A program made the position numbers and the translations under genes. Under the pieces are notes generated by a model. It did not search any database. It saw nothing but the letters and a program-made list of their open reading frames with translations, and was not told where the DNA came from. Shown here one piece after another: positions 39,115 through 48,940 of a DNA stretch of 64,000 nucleotides; the stretch's first letter is position 1; every line of letters starts with the position of its first letter. This stretch comes from a virus. The stretch lies in IMG/VR virus record IMGVR_UViG_3300028610_000987, positions 55,626 through 119,625 of that record, one strand, 5' to 3'.

Positions 39115-41253
39115 ATGGCAAAGAAAAGTCCTGTTAAAAAAACCAAAACTCCTGTTCAGGATCATCTCTACACACAGGGTGTTGGCGGAATAAGGGATTA
39201 CATCCTTCCAGATACATGCCATTTGAACAAAGGTATTCCACAGAGAGCAATAGCGGCAGATGTAAATAAGCGATCAGGACACAATAGGCACAATTACGAT
39301 ACACAACGTCCAAACGATAAGTTGCCGGTTAAGCACAATGAAATTATTCTCGCATGTCAGTCTGTCTATCGTAAGGTGGGTATGGTTCGTAATATCATAG
39401 ACCTGATGACAGATTTTGCAGCAGAAGGACTAGAATTACAGCATACGACCAAAAGTCAAGAAAGATTTTATCGAGAGTGGGCCAGGAAAGTGAATCTAAA
39501 TGGTAGGGCTCACGACTACATGAAGCTTTTGATGAGAGATGCGAATGTCATTGTCCGTCGACAAAATGCACTCATCTCCAGACCGGTTATCAAGGAGATG
39601 TCGAAGGCTGACGCTTCTGTTAATCCTATTGGTTTGGTAGACGAAACATTTGTACCAGAAAAGCCACAAAAAATCACCAAACTCAACAAGAAAACAAATC
39701 GTAGAGAGATTCCATGGAAATACACTTTTCTTTCTCCTGTCGTCATAGAGAAGATTGGTGGAGAGCTTGGTCGGTTTTTTGGTTCTGATACTCTCGGTAT
39801 GCGGATACCAACGGCATTGCGGAATTCGATAAGGGCTCCAAAAACCAAGGCGGAAAAAGCGTATGTCAGTGAACTTCCGCCAGAAGTTGTTCGCGCAGCG
39901 AAGAAAACCGGCGGTCTTGTCAAGCTGGATATGGATAAGATTCATGTCGATTATTACAAGAAAGACGACTGGGAAGAATGGGGTACTCCATTTCTGTACG
40001 GCGTTCTTGAAGACGTGATGTTCAAGGAAAAAATGCGTCTTGCTGATATGGCAGCACTCGACGGAGTGATTAATGTCATTCGTTTGTGGAAATTGGGCAA
40101 TTCAGATCAGCAAATTCTTCCTACGCCAGCAGCGGTTGATAAGCTTATCGATATTCTTCAGCACAATGTCGGCGGCGGGGTTATGGACCTTGTGTGGGAC
40201 GACATGATTGATCTTCATGTTGAATACCCTCCTACCGACAAGATTCTTGGACCAGACAAATATATCAGTGTCAATAGTGACATTGTTCGCGGCATAGGTA
40301 TTCCAGACTCTCTTATTGGAGGCGCTGACCTTGGAACACGTAATGCTCAGTCCGCATTTGTGCAACTAAAAACACTGGTAGAAAGGCTTGAATATGTCCG
40401 AAGTCGGGCTATAAGATGGATGCAAAACGAACTTCGTCTGGTGGCCAACGCCATGGGATTCAAAAAGATTCCAGCAATAAGTTTCGGTGTTATGTCATTG
40501 CGAGACGAAGCAGCAGAAAAGCAGTTGATGATTCAACTACTGGATCGCGGTATAATTTCGTCAGAGAAGGTTTCTGAAGCGTTTGGAACGAACTTTATGA
40601 TAGAACTTGAAAGACTGAAGTTGGAGCAAGCATTCAGAGAAGAAAACCCAGGTGTCTTGGAACGATCCGATCCATACAACCGCCCATTTACGATGCTAGA
40701 AAAACAAAACGAACTAGCCATCAAGCTTGAAAAGGTTAAGATCAATGGTAAGAATGTTGATGGTGGAGATAATGGTGGTGGAGATAATCCCAGTGGAGAT
40801 CAGCCGAGAAATGATGGCAATAATTCACCAGGAAGACCGCCGTCAACAAAAGACACTGCCCCAAGAGACGAACGAACGCCAAAGACACAATCTGTTCTAA
40901 TGGTTGTAGCTGATAGTTTTCTGGATCAAATCGGAGAGTTGGTAGATGGTCCGTATATGAAACAATGGAAGATAAGGGGCAGACGATCTCTGACGAAAGC
41001 AAGGAAAGATGAGTTGGAGCGAGTTAAGCGTGGTATCTTGTCCGTCTTGCGTCCCGGAGATACGGTAACTAAGAAGCTAATAGCCGAAAGACTTGAGATG
41101 AGTGTTGCCACACGAAACAGTTCTCGTCAAATGGAAAGTAATTTTGGTGATCTTGTAGAGTATTTTACATCATCTACGAAAAAGACACCGAATACTAAAG
41201 AGCGCAGATCATTAACTATTATGGCATGGGCTGCTGTAGTGCCTATCAACTAA
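39115..41253 (+). CDS. Portal protein
   Basis: 712 residues, ATG behind AAGGGGGAATAG. Identified by position after TerL and by portal-like layout: VRNIIDLMTDFAAEG at about 85-99, a long helical middle, and a late domain with LGTRNAQSAFVQLKTLVE (near 403-420). The Gly/Asp-rich linker (about 545-585) precedes an extra C-terminal basic domain. Forms the dodecameric DNA entry ring. Confidence 0.8.
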   Translation: MAKKSPVKKTKTPVQDHLYTQGVGGIRDYILPDTCHLNKGIPQRAIAADVNKRSGHNRHNYDTQRPNDKLPVKHNEIILACQSVYRKVGMVRNIIDLMTDFAAEGLELQHTTKSQERFYREWARKVNLNGRAHDYMKLLMRDANVIVRRQNALISRPVIKEMSKADASVNPIGLVDETFVPEKPQKITKLNKKTNRREIPWKYTFLSPVVIEKIGGELGRFFGSDTLGMRIPTALRNSIRAPKTKAEKAYVSELPPEVVRAAKKTGGLVKLDMDKIHVDYYKKDDWEEWGTPFLYGVLEDVMFKEKMRLADMAALDGVINVIRLWKLGNSDQQILPTPAAVDKLIDILQHNVGGGVMDLVWDDMIDLHVEYPPTDKILGPDKYISVNSDIVRGIGIPDSLIGGADLGTRNAQSAFVQLKTLVERLEYVRSRAIRWMQNELRLVANAMGFKKIPAISFGVMSLRDEAAEKQLMIQLLDRGIISSEKVSEAFGTNFMIELERLKLEQAFREENPGVLERSDPYNRPFTMLEKQNELAIKLEKVKINGKNVDGGDNGGGDNPSGDQPRNDGNNSPGRPPSTKDTAPRDERTPKTQSVLMVVADSFLDQIGELVDGPYMKQWKIRGRRSLTKARKDELERVKRGILSVLRPGDTVTKKLIAERLEMSVATRNSSRQMESNFGDLVEYFTSSTKKTPNTKERRSLTIMAWAAVVPIN

Positions 41254-41317
41254 ACACACGGTAACAAGAATTAATGGAGTTTTGTGGACAGGGTTTGTAT
41301 TTTAAGGGGGAATGGTT

Positions 41318-41647
41318 ATGGCAATTGTAAATGTTTCGTTGGATACGGAAACTAGAGCAACAGTGCTCACTATCAATGGTATTCTGGTACCATCTACCGA
41401 TTATCTGATCGAGAGATATGTTTTTGATGGTGAAGAATTTATTCGATTTTCCTACACAGTCGAGAATACCGTTGACGGTATGCAAGAAAGACGACAATTC
41501 TTTCTTCCTGATCCTGATGCGAAAGATGTTGCTGCGGTTGCTTCGGTCGACGAGAGAGGATTCGTTTCCAAGATTCTTCACAATGACGACAAAGCCAAGG
41601 CTGATATTGTTGATTATCTGAATAAAAATCGCAATAGTACTCAGTAG
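41318..41647 (+). CDS. Small virion-region protein
   Basis: 110 residues from the ATG 7 bases after GGGGG. Beta-rich N-terminal two-thirds, acidic helix, polar end. Between portal and protease, so possibly a head protein; family unknown. Confidence 0.55.
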   Translation: MAIVNVSLDTETRATVLTINGILVPSTDYLIERYVFDGEEFIRFSYTVENTVDGMQERRQFFLPDPDAKDVAAVASVDERGFVSKILHNDDKAKADIVDYLNKNRNSTQ

Positions 41648-41705
41648 GATATCGTGAAAGGTCTTTTTTGTATCTGATTTCGTGTAGTTTATATTCAAGG
41701 TTGTG

Positions 41706-41711
41706 TATAAA
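41706..41711 (+). promoter_or_regulatory. Late-type promoter (TGTATAAA)
   Basis: TTGTGTATAAA 21 bases upstream of the protease/scaffold start; same class as the other TGTATAA sites. Confidence 0.45.
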
Positions 41712-41731
41712 CCTTGTGACTGGAGGTGTTT

Positions 41732-43213
41732 GTGCGAATATATGAAGCAGAAAAACAGGCTGGTATCAACTTTGAGGATCATGCTGCTTCTGCATTTGTT
41801 ACTGCACAGGTCAAAATTGGCGATATAGAGAAACAATTTGACGGCATGTCTGTTGCTGATCTGATGGAAGCAACTGACACTGTACAAACTGTTGAACAAC
41901 TTCTTGGACAGAAACAGCCAGATTTGGCTTTAGTTGTGTCTATTCTCGTTAGCACAGGCTGGAATCGCAATGACGATATTTTCACTCCAGAAGAAGTTTG
42001 GGCCGCGAGACTATCTCCACTTCATAAGCCAATGAATGATAATCACGATGCGACCAAGATTCTTGGGCATATTGTTCAAACTCGGGCGCTTGACAAAGAA
42101 GGCAATGAAATTGACGGAAATGAAACTCCACCGTCTGAATTTGATCTAGAAGTTGCAGGCGTACTTTACAGGCAATTCGACGAATTGAGAAACCGCGTTG
42201 ATGATATAATTACGAAATCCAATGCTGGTGAAATGTTTGTTTCTATGGAAGCTTGGTTCCCAGATTTTGGATACGGCCTGACTAACGAATCAACAGGCGT
42301 TACCAAATTAATCGACCGTACAGAAGCTACTGCGTTTTTGACCAAGCACTTGAGAATTTTTGGTGGTAGTGGCGAATATCAAGGATTCAAAGTCGGTAGA
42401 GTTTTGAAAGACATGATTTTTGGTGCTCAGGCTTTTGTCGATGGTGGTCAGAAGCCTGCTAATCCAGAATCTGTGATTAAGGTAGCGGCAGCGAAAAACG
42501 CCGCTTCAGGTGATTTTGTGGCTGCTAATTTGAGTGATCTATTGGAAGGGGGTGTAGAAGACGTGGACGAAAAAGAATTGAAGGTACTCCAGGAGAAGTT
42601 GGATGACACTGTTGCAAGTTTGGCGACTAAGGTGCAAGAAGTTACCGATTTGCAGAAAGCTGCTGATGAGGTGAAGGCCAGTGATTTTGAGGGGCAAATT
42701 GCCGCTCTCAATACCAAGGTTGAGGAACTGACTGCCAGTTCGACAGAGGTATCTGATAAGGTGACTGTTATTGAAGCTGAGAAGGCAGAGCTTCAGAAGC
42801 AACTTGCCGAGGTGACAGAACGTGCTGACAAAAGTGTTGCGGAACTCGATGAGATTCGTAAGACAGAAACGGCTCGTGATCGCATGAAGAAACTGTGCGG
42901 GGTTAAGGAAGTTAAGGACGAAGAGGCAACTCTTGCCGAACTTCGTGACATGGCTGACGAAACTTTCGAGGCAGTTTTGAAGTACGCTGGCGAAAAGAAG
43001 GTTGAAGCAACTGACACCACTAAGTCGGAAGAGAAGACCGGTGACGAAGAGGCGGATGCAAGCGAAGCAACGGCTGCTTTGGACGATGTTGTGGAGAAAA
43101 CTGGTGCTGAGTTGAATGTATCGACAGATACTGCTCAGACTGAGGAAGACGGATGGGCGTCTACAGCAGCAGCGCTGTGTGGACAAGAAGAGAAAGAAGA
43201 AGGGGGTGAATAG
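41732..43213 (+). CDS. Prohead protease-scaffold fusion
   Basis: 493 residues, GTG 5 bases after GGAGG. The N-terminal 270 residues form an alpha/beta domain with conserved-looking VSTGWNRNDDIFTPEEVW and DNHDATKILGHI, typical of phage prohead core proteins. The C-terminal 220 are an acidic coiled coil, as in scaffolds. No clear Ser-His pair is assigned by eye. An internal start at 42563 may yield scaffold alone. Confidence 0.65.
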   Translation: MRIYEAEKQAGINFEDHAASAFVTAQVKIGDIEKQFDGMSVADLMEATDTVQTVEQLLGQKQPDLALVVSILVSTGWNRNDDIFTPEEVWAARLSPLHKPMNDNHDATKILGHIVQTRALDKEGNEIDGNETPPSEFDLEVAGVLYRQFDELRNRVDDIITKSNAGEMFVSMEAWFPDFGYGLTNESTGVTKLIDRTEATAFLTKHLRIFGGSGEYQGFKVGRVLKDMIFGAQAFVDGGQKPANPESVIKVAAAKNAASGDFVAANLSDLLEGGVEDVDEKELKVLQEKLDDTVASLATKVQEVTDLQKAADEVKASDFEGQIAALNTKVEELTASSTEVSDKVTVIEAEKAELQKQLAEVTERADKSVAELDEIRKTETARDRMKKLCGVKEVKDEEATLAELRDMADETFEAVLKYAGEKKVEATDTTKSEEKTGDEEADASEATAALDDVVEKTGAELNVSTDTAQTEEDGWASTAAALCGQEEKEEGGE

Positions 43214-43215
43214 GG

Positions 43216-43698
43216 ATGGCTTTGAAACCAGATCGTGATTATAACGAGACAACTGACATTACTAACTTTTGGACTACAGTTGCTGCTGAAAAGGGTGGCA
43301 TAGCTAGCGTAGTTACACAAGGCTCCGGTGCTGCAATTGGTGTTAATCTTGCAGACGAAGCTAACGTGGTCGGCTATGTTGCGGCTATTACTGCTGGTAT
43401 GGTACCCAAGGGTATTTTGCTTCAGACAGTAGCAGCAGCTATGAGTGCCACAAGAGACTTCCCGAATTTCGAGAACGGGGAAATTCGGCCAAGTGACAAG
43501 TGTACTCTAGTGACAAAGGGTTGGGTAGTTACAGATATGATTCCAGCAGGTATTACACCGACAGCCGGTGCTCCTGCCTATGTGGCTGCAAGTGGTAAGA
43601 TAAGTTCCACGTCAGGAGCTTTGACGAGGCGAATTGGTCGGTTCGAGACGACTAAGGACGCTAATGGTTTTTGTAGAGTCTCGATTGACATCACATAA
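43216..43698 (+). CDS. Probable head decoration protein
   Basis: 160 residues, ATG behind GGGGGTGAATAGGG, directly before the capsid gene. Beta- and Gly/Ala-rich, no cysteine apart from two, matching the small decoration proteins that precede capsid genes. Assignment by position and composition. Confidence 0.6.
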   Translation: MALKPDRDYNETTDITNFWTTVAAEKGGIASVVTQGSGAAIGVNLADEANVVGYVAAITAGMVPKGILLQTVAAAMSATRDFPNFENGEIRPSDKCTLVTKGWVVTDMIPAGITPTAGAPAYVAASGKISSTSGALTRRIGRFETTKDANGFCRVSIDIT

Positions 43699-43712
43699 GG
43701 GGGTGAAGAAGA

Positions 43713-44738
43713 ATGAAGCGTAATGTAATTAAACCAACAACTGAGCAGGTTGAACTTCTGCGTCGGACTGGTTCCCAAAACAAGGCCGAAGCATTGGAAG
43801 CGATGCACTCTTTGGCTCAGGCTCTACAAGTTCCACTACGATCGGCGTTGCTTAATGGAGACATCCTGGGCGGCATCTTCGCACCTGAAGTCCTAGACCC
43901 AAGTGCGACTGCTGAATATCCGCTGGATTTCTATCAGACAGCACAGGAGAATGACTATGTGGCATACATGATTCCAAGTGAAGGCGCGCTACCACAGAGA
44001 ACCATCACTGGTGATGCTGTGACAGTTAGCACGTATGACGTTGGTAATGCCATCGACTGGCCGCTGAAGTATGCGACTTCCGCACGCTGGAACATCATAG
44101 CTCGCGCTATGGAGGTTCTTGAGGCCGGTTTCGTGAAGAAGATGAACACGGATGGATGGCGTGTCATCATAGCTGCTGGTACAGGTCGTACTGACTACAG
44201 CGGTGGGGCTCCACTGGTCTATGACAGTGCTGCAACTGCTGGTCAGTTCACGAAGCGTCTTGTTTCTCTGATGAAAACCACGATGACTCGTCTTGCTGGT
44301 GGAAACACCTCCAGTATTGGTCGCGGTCGTCTGACTGACCTTTTCATCAGTCCAGAAGCACTTGAGGACATTCGTGAATGGGACAAAGACGAAGTGGATG
44401 ATTTCACTCGTCGGGAAATTTTCACTGCTACAGATGAGGGTGGCCCAATGGCTCGCATCTATGGCGTGAATTTGCATCCGTTGGATGAACTTGGTGTTGG
44501 CCAGGAATTCCAGACGTACTTTGCTACGCTCGGCGTTAGCATGGGTACTAGCGATGAGGAAATCGTCGTTGGTCTTGACCTGTCGCATGGTGACTCGTTT
44601 GTCATGCCAGTCAAGCGCGAATTGTCGATTTTCGAGGATGATATGCTGCACAGGCGTCAGAAAGCTGGCTTCTATGGGTGGCAGGAACACGGTTTCGCGG
44701 CTCTTGATGGACGAAGAGTTCTCATCGGCTCGTTCTAA
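43713..44738 (+). CDS. Major capsid protein
   Basis: 341 residues, ATG behind GGGGGTGAAGAA and followed by a strong terminator. HK97-fold-like layout: N-terminal helical arm, then mixed domain. Position between decoration protein and connectors and the isolated, strongly terminated transcript support capsid. No covalent cross-link residues inferred. Confidence 0.8.
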   Translation: MKRNVIKPTTEQVELLRRTGSQNKAEALEAMHSLAQALQVPLRSALLNGDILGGIFAPEVLDPSATAEYPLDFYQTAQENDYVAYMIPSEGALPQRTITGDAVTVSTYDVGNAIDWPLKYATSARWNIIARAMEVLEAGFVKKMNTDGWRVIIAAGTGRTDYSGGAPLVYDSAATAGQFTKRLVSLMKTTMTRLAGGNTSSIGRGRLTDLFISPEALEDIREWDKDEVDDFTRREIFTATDEGGPMARIYGVNLHPLDELGVGQEFQTYFATLGVSMGTSDEEIVVGLDLSHGDSFVMPVKRELSIFEDDMLHRRQKAGFYGWQEHGFAALDGRRVLIGSF

Positions 44739-44777
44739 ACCGTTGTCAACAAAAGGCTTACGTCTTTTGATATCTAT

Positions 44778-44812
44778 GAGGGGAAAGGGTAAAACCTTTC
44801 CTCTCTTTTTTT
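44778..44812 (+). terminator. Rho-independent terminator after capsid gene
   Basis: GAGGGGAAAGG and CCTTTCCTCTC pair (one mismatch) around GTAAAA, followed by a seven-T tract. Confidence 0.85.
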
Positions 44813-44831
44813 ATACCCAGGTTCTATGGTG

Positions 44832-44837
44832 TATAAT
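44832..44837 (+). promoter_or_regulatory. Late-type promoter (GGTGTATAAT)
   Basis: Directly after the capsid terminator, restarting transcription for the HTH and connector/tail genes. Followed by CTAGTG, as at 54385 and 57594 (A-TAGTG/A). Confidence 0.65.
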
Positions 44838-44869
44838 CTAGTGAAAGGTCTTTTTCTCTTGGGGGCAAT

Positions 44870-45262
44870 ATGTCACTAAACAATACAGAAGTGAAGAAAG
44901 AGTATTCATTTGGCAAAAGCTGTGCTGAAGTGGCAGCATTAGATGGTTGTAGCGAAACATCTATGTACAACCGAATGAGAGATTTGGGGGTCACCATGAG
45001 AAGTCGTTCAGAAGCGAATCAACTTTTCCCAAATTCTGTTTTCATACTGCTTTACAATCTTGGTCTTTCCACTTCTCAAATCGGGAGACTTTTGGGTGTA
45101 AATTCATCAACCGTGACTAAAAGACTACATCTTCTGAAGTTCCCTTTACGATCACGCCGTGTAGCTAGCCGCATACGATATACGGAAGAAGAGTTTAACC
45201 AATACTTTATGGTACCGGATATTCTTGATCAACTCTCGAAATTGGTTTGTGCAACAGTCTAA
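44870..45262 (+). CDS. Double helix-turn-helix DNA-binding protein
   Basis: 130 residues. Two HTH units: about 17-38 (SCAEVAALDGCSETSMYNRM) and about 63-86 (STSQIGRLLGVNSSTVTKRL). Not a virion protein by sequence; probably a regulator or the relic of a homing endonuclease whose nuclease domain is gone. Sits alone between capsid and tail genes with its own promoter. Confidence 0.7.
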   Translation: MSLNNTEVKKEYSFGKSCAEVAALDGCSETSMYNRMRDLGVTMRSRSEANQLFPNSVFILLYNLGLSTSQIGRLLGVNSSTVTKRLHLLKFPLRSRRVASRIRYTEEEFNQYFMVPDILDQLSKLVCATV

Positions 45263-45278
45263 CGTAGGAGGTTTCGAA

Positions 45279-45629
45279 ATGGCCTTAATAGGACAAACAA
45301 TCGCTGAATTTGATTTTTTCCCAGATGCTCCACCAGCTATTGTTGGTGAACTAGTAACCGGTCAGACGGTAAATATAGAACTTTGGGAGGGGTCGGGTGT
45401 CGTCGCTATCGCTTCAAGTGGTTGTGCGGAGATTAATGCTACTGGTAGATATAGCTGGTCAGTCGGCAGTGGCATAACAACAATGTCTGCGAGTCGTCAG
45501 CAATTTCATTGGAGAATGTCTGATGGAACTAATGAGGACGAGGGTGACTTTGTTCTTATCTCTCACGAAAACCGTGATGGTGGGATGCCATCGGTGAATG
45601 ATCCTGATTCATATATTGTACAAAACTAA
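45279..45629 (+). CDS. Small virion protein with a repeated beta domain
   Basis: 116 residues, ATG 7 bases after GGAGG. The VNIELWEG...SSGC.EI...G.YSWS core recurs at the C-terminus of the 770-residue protein and in the 123-residue protein at 47980, so it is one unit of a triplicated beta-sandwich module, probably a fibre tip or attachment domain. Confidence 0.7.
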   Translation: MALIGQTIAEFDFFPDAPPAIVGELVTGQTVNIELWEGSGVVAIASSGCAEINATGRYSWSVGSGITTMSASRQQFHWRMSDGTNEDEGDFVLISHENRDGGMPSVNDPDSYIVQN

Positions 45630-45638
45630 GGAGTGTAA

Positions 45639-47951
45639 ATGTCGGCATCTGGAATATTAAATTCTGATTCTGTCATTTTCTATCATCCATTGGATGATGC
45701 GATAGAATTTACACAGAATATTATATGGAGCGGCGATGCGTTCTTCGTACCTGGAAAGGTTGGTAACGCCGCATCTCCTATTGTGTCCAGCGACATTACG
45801 TTAGGTCCAACACAATTGGTAGAATCAGGATCAGCCATACAACAATCTAGTCCCATATCCATAACATCGCTGACAGACGAAAAAGCCGTCATAGCCTATT
45901 CGAGCAATGCTCCTAGTGGTGACAACACAGGCAAGGTGCGAGTCGGCGTTTCTAGCGGATTATTCATGATATGGGGTGATCCATATATATATAATCCAGA
46001 GAATGATGCTGCCGCCAATCGCCAAGGAGATGTGTCAGCACTTGATGATACTCGTTTTATAATTGGGTATACACACAACACCGGCACGCTAGGAAGTTAT
46101 GCCAGGATAGGCTCTGTTAGTGGTACGACAGTAACTTTCGGAAGTGAATTTCAATTCGATTCTTCTGTAATTTTCGGGGAATTGAGAACAGTAGCGATAA
46201 ACGCATCGGGTGCCGTGTTATTCTACAGAAATCCGACTACTGGCAAACCAATGGGATTAGTCTGCACTATTTCTGGAACTAACATATCATTTGGAACACC
46301 ATCTCAGTATAGCACAGTGACACAACCAGTTGGTATATTTAGCGACAGGACTATGGACATAGCTACACTAACTTCTGGTTCTGTTATTGCCATCACTGCT
46401 CAGGAAAGACCTGGGAACGGTGAGGATATGTCCAAGGTCGGCATCGTAGGTGGTCCTAGCGGCACCGATCTTTTCTGGGGTCCAGGTACTGATCCAGGAC
46501 CGACAGACCTACCACAAATCGACATTGCCGTTATAAATTCTAGCACAGTAATTATGTGTAAAACGGGCCTCGGCTCAGGAAACGCATTGGTTGGGAATAT
46601 TACAGATGGATCGGGCATTTCGTGGGGTACAGAAACACAATATGCGCCTGGCAACATACGGGAGGGAATTGGAACTTCTCTTGGGTCTGGCAACATACTT
46701 ATCTATTATAGAGATACGGCATCCAATGCAGGAACAGTTCTCGGCACAGTAATGGGAACAACACTAGCGTTTGGAACTCCAACGTCTTTGCCGAATTTGA
46801 AAACACATCTTTTAGATTTGTCCAGATTCAACACCGCTGGATTTATACTTGTCGGTGCAGATCAAGATGTGTTGGCCGACGACAAGGGAACGGTTTTTTC
46901 TTGGAGAGGTGTTCTTGATGCATCTGCATCTCTTTCTGGACTCATAGGTGATTCTTCTTATCCATCAATAAGCGGAGCAACACGCATATCGATTGCGTCG
47001 TGGAATAACAATCTTACACATGATTTTTCTACAGTGAATATAGAAAGAGGCTATCACATATCTATCGATAAGAATAGTATATCTCTAGGAAGTGGCACGG
47101 CCCAATGGAATAGTTCTGGCACATTGTCATTTTTGGAAGATATGAATGACGATAACAGTCATTTTTTGGTTTTGGATTTTGAAAATGTTAGTGGTGGCGA
47201 TTGGACCTTGCGTACATCAGTAGATGGACAACCTTTTGTGGGCCATGGAATACAACAGATTGGTTCTCAAAGTGTATTGACAACAGATACTGATCCAAGA
47301 TTAATCATAGAGAGCGGTCTTGGTCCATCACAATGGTTGGACGAGCTAGTTTTGTGGGCTGGCGATAAGGATGTGTTGCCTAAGTTTAGGAATTTTCAAC
47401 TATCGACAATGTACGAGATGGGTCAATCTGGATTAGCGATGAATCAGTATCCAGAGTTTTTGGCGTCTGGGTCTATGGATTTATTTCTGTTTGGTCCGCA
47501 GCCAGCCACCGGTTCAGCAGATTTGTTTATGTACGGACCACAGCTTATGAGTGGTTCAATCAATCTATTTTTGCATAGTGTACAATCTGGTGTTGGTATA
47601 CCAACTAGGATAATCAATAAATTAACTAAGGGGCCAGACTACGATCCACAGATTGTAAGTACTTTTGATGCAGTGGCAACGTCTGTTAATATAGAGTTGT
47701 GGGACATAACTGACGGCCAGAATACATCCATTATTCTTATCAGTAGTGGGTGTTATCAAATAGGGTCTACCGATACTTGGGGATGGTCTACTGAGCATCT
47801 AAATATTGCCGGTAGTAAAAATGAATATCAATACTACTATAGGATGGTATCCAACGTAGCAGAATCCCAGTATGGAGAATTTTTCATTACGGTGCCGGAA
47901 AAGGCACTATGGTTATTTCCAGATGATTTAGATACCTTTATACTTTCATAA
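45639..47951 (+). CDS. Large tail-fibre or adhesin-like protein
   Basis: 770 residues, starting M-S-A-S-G-I-L-N-S. Residues 20-430 consist of repeated beta-rich segments of propeller-like type (ITSLTDEKAVIAYS, DDTRFIIGYT and similar). A LamG-like region follows (about 430-590), then three short SGSxxLFLxGPQ-type repeats and the triplicated beta module (about 660-770). Paralogous to the 983-residue protein at 48941. Likely exposed on the particle. Confidence 0.65.
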   Translation: MSASGILNSDSVIFYHPLDDAIEFTQNIIWSGDAFFVPGKVGNAASPIVSSDITLGPTQLVESGSAIQQSSPISITSLTDEKAVIAYSSNAPSGDNTGKVRVGVSSGLFMIWGDPYIYNPENDAAANRQGDVSALDDTRFIIGYTHNTGTLGSYARIGSVSGTTVTFGSEFQFDSSVIFGELRTVAINASGAVLFYRNPTTGKPMGLVCTISGTNISFGTPSQYSTVTQPVGIFSDRTMDIATLTSGSVIAITAQERPGNGEDMSKVGIVGGPSGTDLFWGPGTDPGPTDLPQIDIAVINSSTVIMCKTGLGSGNALVGNITDGSGISWGTETQYAPGNIREGIGTSLGSGNILIYYRDTASNAGTVLGTVMGTTLAFGTPTSLPNLKTHLLDLSRFNTAGFILVGADQDVLADDKGTVFSWRGVLDASASLSGLIGDSSYPSISGATRISIASWNNNLTHDFSTVNIERGYHISIDKNSISLGSGTAQWNSSGTLSFLEDMNDDNSHFLVLDFENVSGGDWTLRTSVDGQPFVGHGIQQIGSQSVLTTDTDPRLIIESGLGPSQWLDELVLWAGDKDVLPKFRNFQLSTMYEMGQSGLAMNQYPEFLASGSMDLFLFGPQPATGSADLFMYGPQLMSGSINLFLHSVQSGVGIPTRIINKLTKGPDYDPQIVSTFDAVATSVNIELWDITDGQNTSIILISSGCYQIGSTDTWGWSTEHLNIAGSKNEYQYYYRMVSNVAESQYGEFFITVPEKALWLFPDDLDTFILS

Positions 47952-47979
47952 TTGTTTCAAAGAAGGGTCTGGTGTTGCA

Positions 47980-48351
47980 GTGCCAATAAGTTCAGGAACA
48001 TTAGCGAGACCGTTTGATTGGTTGTTGAAAACATCCGACCATAATCCGCAAACTATAGGAACATTCGATTTAGTTGCTAGTAGCGTAAACATAGAAGTTT
48101 GGGATGTTACGGATGGACAAAATTCAGCCGTATCTTTAGTCAGCAGCGGATGCTACGCCATAGGCAACACCGGGAGATGGGGATGGTCAACAATGAATTT
48201 GCCAGCTAGTCAAGGACATGCAAAACATTACTATTATGTTATGACTTCTAACTTAATGGAAACGTTCGGCGGACAATTTATCCTAGATTTGCCAGAACGT
48301 GCGAAGTGGATTCATCCTACTAATCAGGATGATTATATTTTAGGGATATAA
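47980..48351 (+). CDS. Small virion protein with the repeated beta domain
   Basis: 123 residues, GTG start. VNIEVWDVTDGQNS...SSGCYAIG...WGWS matches residues 660-770 of the preceding large protein almost segment for segment and, more distantly, the protein at 45279. Looks like a duplicated stand-alone tip domain. Confidence 0.7.
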   Translation: MPISSGTLARPFDWLLKTSDHNPQTIGTFDLVASSVNIEVWDVTDGQNSAVSLVSSGCYAIGNTGRWGWSTMNLPASQGHAKHYYYVMTSNLMETFGGQFILDLPERAKWIHPTNQDDYILGI

Positions 48352-48386
48352 GCCACACGAACTGACAAACTATTTAGGGGGCAGCA

Positions 48387-48917
48387 ATGGCTTGGGACAC
48401 AGATTTAGTTTTGATGGTTAGAGTTTTGGTCAGCGATATCGCTACGCCTCAGACATACACTGACGAATATCTACAAAGAGTGTTGGTAACGGCTGGTATC
48501 ATGGCCGATGCAGATATTGCGTTTCCCAATACTTACGTATACGACATGAGTCTCATCACAATTTCTCCTGATCCTGTCACTCTCAACGATTCGGCGTTCA
48601 TGTCTTTGGTTCCGCTGAAGGCTGCTTGCATTCTTACTATTGGTGAATTCAAATCAGCATTAGGCCAGGGAATTAAGGTGCGAGACGGAGACAGTGCCAT
48701 TGACACAAGTGTCAGCTTTAAGGGGTACAGAGATATTCTAGAACTCGGACCATGTAAGGCATACGAGAAACTACGATGGGCTCTTTTGGCGTCTGGCGGC
48801 GCTGGCAAGGCTGTTTTGGGACCGTATCGATCACCTGGAGGAAGTGCGGAAAGTACTATCTCATGGTATTATGATCAATTTTTGACAACAAACAGTGGTC
48901 GCAGAGATAGATCGTAG
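48387..48917 (+). CDS. Probable head-tail connector protein
   Basis: 176 residues, ATG behind GGGGGCAGCA. Helical start (VRVLVSDIATPQTYTDEYLQRVLVTAG in parts) and size match gp6/gp15-type adaptor proteins that bind under the portal. Assignment by position and helical layout. Confidence 0.55.
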   Translation: MAWDTDLVLMVRVLVSDIATPQTYTDEYLQRVLVTAGIMADADIAFPNTYVYDMSLITISPDPVTLNDSAFMSLVPLKAACILTIGEFKSALGQGIKVRDGDSAIDTSVSFKGYRDILELGPCKAYEKLRWALLASGGAGKAVLGPYRSPGGSAESTISWYYDQFLTTNSGRRDRS

Positions 48918-48940
48918 AGTAGAATGAAAGGTATGATGTT

